11,737 bases of DNA from Lunasporangiospora selenospora (Eukaryota; Mortierellomycota; Mortierellomycetes; Mortierellales; Mortierellaceae). The translations under genes were made by a program, and so were the position numbers. The stretch spans positions 1 to 11,737 of the forward strand of contig JAABOA010000765.1 in assembly GCA_015680635.1 (NCBI GenBank). Direction: 5' to 3'. This document shows, piece by piece, positions 7,441 to 11,737 of the stretch (position 1 is the first letter of the stretch; each line of letters starts with the position of its first letter). The notes beneath the pieces are model-generated. The model searched no databases and was not told the DNA's origin. It was given only the letters and a program-made list of their open reading frames with translations.

Positions 7441-8860
7441 ATGAACTCTCCTCCAAATATTGGTCTATCATTCTCATGTCGATCCACCTGGACACCAACA
7501 GAGCAATATAGAAACGTTATGCATTGGTCAAAGAAAGCATCTGTTGAGAACGGCACTTAAAATCCTTACTGTACGCCGTAAAGAGAGGTATTTCATCAAA
7601 TGACTCTCCTCAAGATATGATGAGGTCTGGAGGCAGACAATAAGAAGTGCACCTTTAGCCAGATAGAGTTGAAAGGAGTTCCCAGCCCGACCATACTATC
7701 CAACGACAAGCGGGTGATTCAATCGGTGACACTCTTTACAGTTTCAGGAGCAACAGCAGTCTCCTGGCACTCACCCTCTTCTCCGCGACCGTATCATCTA
7801 TGGGTACCTTGCTTCTCAGTCAGCACTCTGGTTTGCTACAATGACTCTGATTTTGAAAATATAGTGTAAATACCAAGGGACTCCCACACCTTTTGAGTCT
7901 ATCCAGCAGGAGATACTTGTTGGAAGGTTTCAAGAACATTTCACTTCTTTATCTCTTTCCTTCTCACCCTCATCATTCACATTTTATTCTACTTTACTGA
8001 GCCGACACAGGACCCCACTGTAAGGAGTCTCTTGGTTCTCATGCTCACTCTCTCAGTATTTTCTACCTCTATATTTACGTGCGATCCACTCGTGAGATCT
8101 GAACTCAACAACTCGTCCTCCAAAAGGATTTTTTTTGGAGCACCACAACATAGAGGTAAAGAAATAAAGAGAGGGAGGGAGAGTGTGGATGTGGACAGAG
8201 TATACGACTTTGTCCATGGATCAATGTCTCTTCACTCAATTGTTAATGTTTCATAACCATTCCTCCAACTGTGAAGTCGAATTAGGCTTACGGATGGCTC
8301 CATGGTCGGTTGATTATATTGGGAGAGAAGTGCACGTCTGAACTCCTAGATACCGGACTTCTTTTCATAGCAAGTCAATAGCTGAGGGTATGAACATGTT
8401 CTTGTCCGGGGGCTGAAGGTAGCTGTAGCAGCAGCTTCATCACTCCACTGTCTGCATTAGAGGTATTGAGGGACCGAAAATGGATTTAAATGAGACTACG
8501 ACGACTGACAAAGGGTTTTGACTACAAGTAAATCTGATGTGAATGCATCATGGTATGGAATAACAGCAGGGATAGAATATCAGTATCTCCATATTTCATT
8601 CATTTCTCCATATTAAGGTTGTCATTCTTGTAGGTGCTATTTCTTGCCAACACAGTTGTATTTGATTTGACCAACCACTTTTAATCGCTCTTTCTAGATT
8701 GAGATACTGCCAAAAGGATCAAGCTTTAATGAAGATCTGGAAAGGTCTCTCAGCTATATCCAAGTGAGAATGTAGATGGTAGAGTAGTTTTATATTGCGG
8801 ACCAAAATCACCTGGCAATACCATCCATTAATGTATTAGAGTGAACAAGCTCACCTTCTG
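7441..8860 (+). pseudogene. decayed tandem copy of the NADPH oxidase
   Basis: Segments match the intact oxidase in the same order and strand. From the ATG at 7441 a 39-codon frame ends in TAA (7558-7560); its HWSKKASVEN aligns with QWSKATTIES of exon 1 at the same distance from the start. Sequence at 7601-7640 matches exon 1 near 1505-1545. 7945-8100 matches the TM5-TM6 part of exon 3: FFISFLLTLIIH then TEP parallels LFILFFLVLMIH then TEP. CATGGATCAATG near 8217 matches the Ser-rich insertion region. 8699-8850 matches exon 6, with TGCGGACCAAAA shared at 4031 and 8796, preceded by a retained acceptor (ctttctag). Stops and frameshifts interrupt it, WYTHH is lost, and internal deletions total hundreds of bases (TM5-to-CGPK distance about 850 versus 1560). 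Intron relics show duplication of DNA, not retroposition. Outer limits are approximate. Confidence 0.82.
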
Positions 8861-9385
8861 TAAAGATGATCACCCAACAGGGATCTCGGAGCGCAGGACA
8901 CAATGTTTTGGCGAAAACACCATCACAGGAGAGTATCGGTACAGAAATTTTCTCTGAGCACTCTTAACCACCCAATTCAAAAGATTGGCCATAAGGGAAT
9001 GTACTTTCAATATAGTTTTCATAGTGATAAATGACAAGTATAGTATGGCCAATACCACCATACCCGTCACGGTTCGTTACTTAATCAGGGAGTAATAAGA
9101 GAAGCCGGTTCCGGCTATTCATGACGTTCAGTGACCATAGCCAACTACAACAGATGGAGTTGTCGCTCAGTCAGATCCTCCAAGTGTGGAGTTCTCCATA
9201 TCAGAACCACCCCGTTGAGACATAGCCTCATCCAACTAACATGTATTGTGTGCGATTTTAATAGACCCTCACTGTTCTTGGATTGACGAACTATGCCTAT
9301 CCTCTTCACTACCAATGACTTGAAATGGTACGTCGTGGGATAGCCTTAATGTTTTTAATAGCCTCGATACCCTTCAACTTAAGCA
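8861..9385. other. AT-rich spacer between the decayed oxidase and copy B
   Basis: No gene is supported. The equivalent gap in the first unit is 207 nt, so about 300 nt extra is present here. A minus-strand 66-codon frame (9070-8870) is not recognised. Small inverted repeats are visible: AGCCGG/CCGGCT at 9103-9116 with a TT loop, and GTATGG/CCATAC near 9045-9061. No transposase, terminal inverted repeats or target duplication was identified. Confidence 0.45.
9355..9360 (-). terminator. candidate polyadenylation signal (ATTAAA) of copy B
   Basis: The minus strand reads ATTAAA 25 nt past the TGA at 9386-9388. Copy A uses AATAAA at a similar distance, so this may be a weakened version. The call is tentative. 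Confidence 0.35.
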
Positions 9386-11418
9386 TCAATAGGAATCGGT
9401 TGCATCAAAGTGAAGATTTGTCGTGAGCTCTTTGTCGTCTATCTTCGCTGTAGCCTTGATCTCTGAGAGCCCGAAGTACAGTTTGATAATGACTTCTTTC
9501 TATAGAGCGATCGGCAAGAGCAGAGGATGAGTCAATTGAGTTTGGCTTCAGCATCTAATTCCGGTTTCAATCATCTCAAACAATATACCTTGACCTCGTC
9601 AGTTGAGGAGAACGGATTTTCGAACCTAAATTTGGCCAGTTCGAACACTCCACTGGATGTTGTATAATCCGGAGGCTTGTCATTGCCATCGAAGGCGTGA
9701 ATTGAGATGGTAGCGAAATTTAAGTGTCGTTCATTGATAAAGTGACCTTTAACCTCTACGCACTCATCCACCTCAAGTCTCTGACCTTTCTTAGCCATTA
9801 ATGAGAACCGGTTATTGCACCGTGACCCCATTGAGTGGTTATATCGATGTGATTCAGGATCAATACCCTCTCGAAATTCCTGCATTGTACTAATTCCATA
9901 CCAACGTCGAGAGATGCGTGCTGTCACCTTCGGGTTAAGTCCTGCATAAACGGCGCCACGGACTACTGCGAGGTCAGGTCGATGAGGGACAAGTATTTGC
10001 TTGACCTTAGAATAGAACTTTTCTCTTGTAAGTGCCGAGAGGTAGTCCGATGATCCGAATCCTCCGACCAACAGGATGGTTGAGCAAGATCCTGCACTTG
10101 ATAGCTGTTGTTCAATCAATTCCAGAACCTTGGAAACAACAGGATCAAAGACCTTCTTCTTCAGTTCCTCACAATCGAGCCTCAGCTCTCCATCCACAAT
10201 ACCGATTTCATCTTCGCCAGTAATATTGTTGAAACATGGGTTGGAGGGAAGATCCAAGAAGTGATTTTTTTCACCATTGAAATGAGGCTTGATATCGTAT
10301 ATAAACTGATCCATCATCTTGGACAACACCTTTTCTGGAAGCTCAACTCCTTGTCGATGGAACTTCTCTACTACAAGATCCTTTAAGTTCCGATCCACAA
10401 ATACAGATCCACAAGTGTCTCCATGACCCTTTGTCACCTCAGAAAGTCTCCTCCCTTCTGTTGTTTCGTTGATCTCGTACACAATGAGATCGACCGTGCC
10501 TCCTCCTGCATCACATACCATGAACCTATCCTTATCCTTGAGACTGAGTTGTTTACACTTCAGCTCACAGTAAAGTGCTGCAGCCTCTGGCTCGGTGACC
10601 AGCGTGAGTCGAGCAGGATGATCCTCTCTGGTGATGAGTTTAGCCTGGATAGCAGCTAGGCGCATTGCATACTTGGCTTTATCAGACCACATGGCGGGGA
10701 CTGTCAGACAATATCGGAACATTTTGGCGGTAAATCCATCTCCAAATCCACTCAGGATCTCTTGTGTGATGTAAGCATTGAAGGCTTCCAGATAATCAGC
10801 AATGGCCTGGATGCTACCCACCCTGAGATCAGTGCTATTTCGTGTAAAGCTCTCATCCAACTGAAGTTTGAACTCCTGCAACAATTTCTGGTTCCGAACT
10901 CGACTCTCACCCCTTTGTTTGGCTTGCCATCCCCAAGTAACGAATCTGGTGCCGGTGTTTTCTTCATTCTCCTTTATCTCATCATTCTTTCCCAGTGGCC
11001 CCTGCTGCTGGTCCTTTTCATCAACTTCGTAGAGACTGGTAGTTGGAGTCTTTGCATAAGCTCTAAGCTGGTTTGGCCTAGAAAGGATGAGCAATACACT
11101 TGAGATGAGAATCCAGTTACCAATCTTCTGAGTCGTGTTGAACTGGAGACCTTACTGGAGCGAGGAAGGCTCTATCATGGGGTTTACAATACTTACTATT
11201 CCGTGATATCGACCACCTCATTGTCATCGCCATCGACGTAGGTATAAGAGCAGCCCCTAACCCATGTGATTGCAAATACATCCACAATGAGTGCCGGGGT
11301 TTAGGAGAGGTTTGAAAAGTATGAGCATTCAAGGGATACAAGACTAGACTTACGAAAAGGTGGTTCCAAAGTCGATACCGATAACAATGGGGTAGTCTTT
11401 GAGAGAGAATCCTGTCAT
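9386..11418 (-). pseudogene. HSPA12-like Hsp70-family ATPase, copy B, with a stop at the exon 2/3 junction
   Basis: Exon positions mirror copy A: 11418-11354, 11256-11197, 11077-9589, 9499-9386 (introns 97, 119 and 89 nt). Exons 1, 2 and 4 are exactly as long as in copy A (65, 60, 114 nt). The motifs are kept: VIGIDFGTTFSGCS, DAGGGTVDLIVYE (231-243), LLVGGFGSSDYL and YFGLSEIKA near the end. The residue 120-430 core is mostly identical to copy A by eye. Exon 2 ends GAA TA before gtaagt and exon 3 begins G CCA, so the spliced codon 42 is TAG; copy A reads TGG (Trp). No other frame break is seen in 576 codons. The first WGW motif of copy A is degenerate here (PLGK at the aligned site); only the second (90-92) remains. 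The intron 3 donor is a weaker gtatat. Likely a recent pseudogene; sequencing error, readthrough or unusual splicing are alternatives. Confidence 0.8.
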
Positions 11419-11658
11419 GATAATACACTTGTTGGATCTGAAAGTATCCAAGACCTGGAGTCCTCCTGATTGAAATGTAGGGTGGGAACGGGAAGAGCAA
11501 GGCCGAGAAATTCAACACAGCCAGGGAAGAGATGGGTAGTGCAGGGGAAATAATCAAGAGAAATCAAGGTGGGACAAAGGCAGGGCGAAGCAGGCCTGGG
11601 AAAAAAGTGGTGGAACAGAAGAAAAAGAGAAAGATTAAACTCTCCACGATCCAAACTT

Positions 11659-11664
11659 TTTATA
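11659..11664 (-). promoter_or_regulatory. TATA box of HSPA12-like copy B
   Basis: The minus strand reads TATAAA (ctgtataaaaagt) about 241 nt before the ATG at 11418. It is offset 4883 bases from the copy A element, close to the 4909-base offset between the two ATGs. Conservation of this site supports a shared ancestral promoter. Confidence 0.5.
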
Positions 11665-11737
11665 CAGCTCAATTTCGGTCTATCACCTGAGCACGGCACC
11701 TGTAATCCACCAAGCTCTCATTGAATATGGAGCAGGA

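Larger units (their letters stand above)
7441..11670. repeat. tandem segmental duplication, unit 2 (decayed oxidase + HSPA12-like B)
   Basis: Second unit of the duplication. Its oxidase half is about half the length of the intact gene because of deletions. Its HSPA12 half is full length and intron-conserved. The right edge may continue past the window end. Confidence 0.8.

Noticed and set aside
8870-9070. 66-codon hydrophobic minus-strand frame
   Set aside because: No recognised family, no splice context and AT-rich surroundings; treated as chance.
8861-9385. possible transposon remnant between the decayed oxidase and copy B
   Set aside because: Only very short inverted repeats are present; no transposase, terminal repeats or target-site duplication.
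10762-11103. 113-codon plus-strand frame
   Set aside because: It is antisense to exon 3 of copy B and explained by codon bias of the real gene.
11117-11557. 146-codon minus-strand frame over the copy B 5' end
   Set aside because: It runs through two introns in a frame different from the VIGIDFGTTFS exon; it is a shadow.

Overview
The window looks like nuclear DNA of a filamentous, probably early-diverging fungus. Mortierella-type is my inference from the gene mix and has not been tested. The support is small GT-AG introns of about 70-136 nt, CTAAT-like branch sites, a fungal-type NADPH oxidase, and Hsp70-like proteins of the HSPA12 type. No bacterial-style genes, rRNA, tRNA or CRISPR array was found.

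Layout. (1) 89-764, plus strand: a three-exon LTO1/ORAOV1 homologue, the deca-GX3 adaptor for Fe-S loading of Rli1/ABCE1. (2) 1339-4210, plus strand: a seven-exon NADPH oxidase of 750 aa with all expected heme, FAD and NADPH motifs, ending in an 11-nt terminal exon. (3) 4418-6509, minus strand, convergent with the oxidase: a four-exon HSPA12-like Hsp70 ATPase of 574 aa (copy A) with a TATA box and possible CCAAT box upstream. (4) 6860-7440: mostly noncoding, with one 41-aa ORF of unknown status. (5) 7441-8860, plus strand: a decayed, unprocessed copy of the NADPH oxidase. (6) 9386-11418, minus strand: a second HSPA12-like gene (copy B) with the same four exons and matching leader and TATA position.

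The main result is that the window is a tandem segmental duplication of a convergent [NADPH oxidase (+) / HSPA12-like (-)] pair, about 4.8-4.9 kb apart over the HSPA12 part. The second oxidase has collapsed into a pseudogene. The second HSPA12 gene keeps a full reading frame in its main exon, but the codon split across its exon 2/exon 3 junction reads TAG where copy A reads TGG. Copy B is therefore probably a young pseudogene, unless it is spliced unconventionally or the base is an error.

The intact oxidase would make superoxide by moving electrons from NADPH across a membrane. The HSPA12-like protein is an ATP-binding Hsp70 relative of unknown client. LTO1 acts in cytosolic Fe-S protein assembly and ribosome recycling. 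Adjacency alone does not prove that these genes work together.
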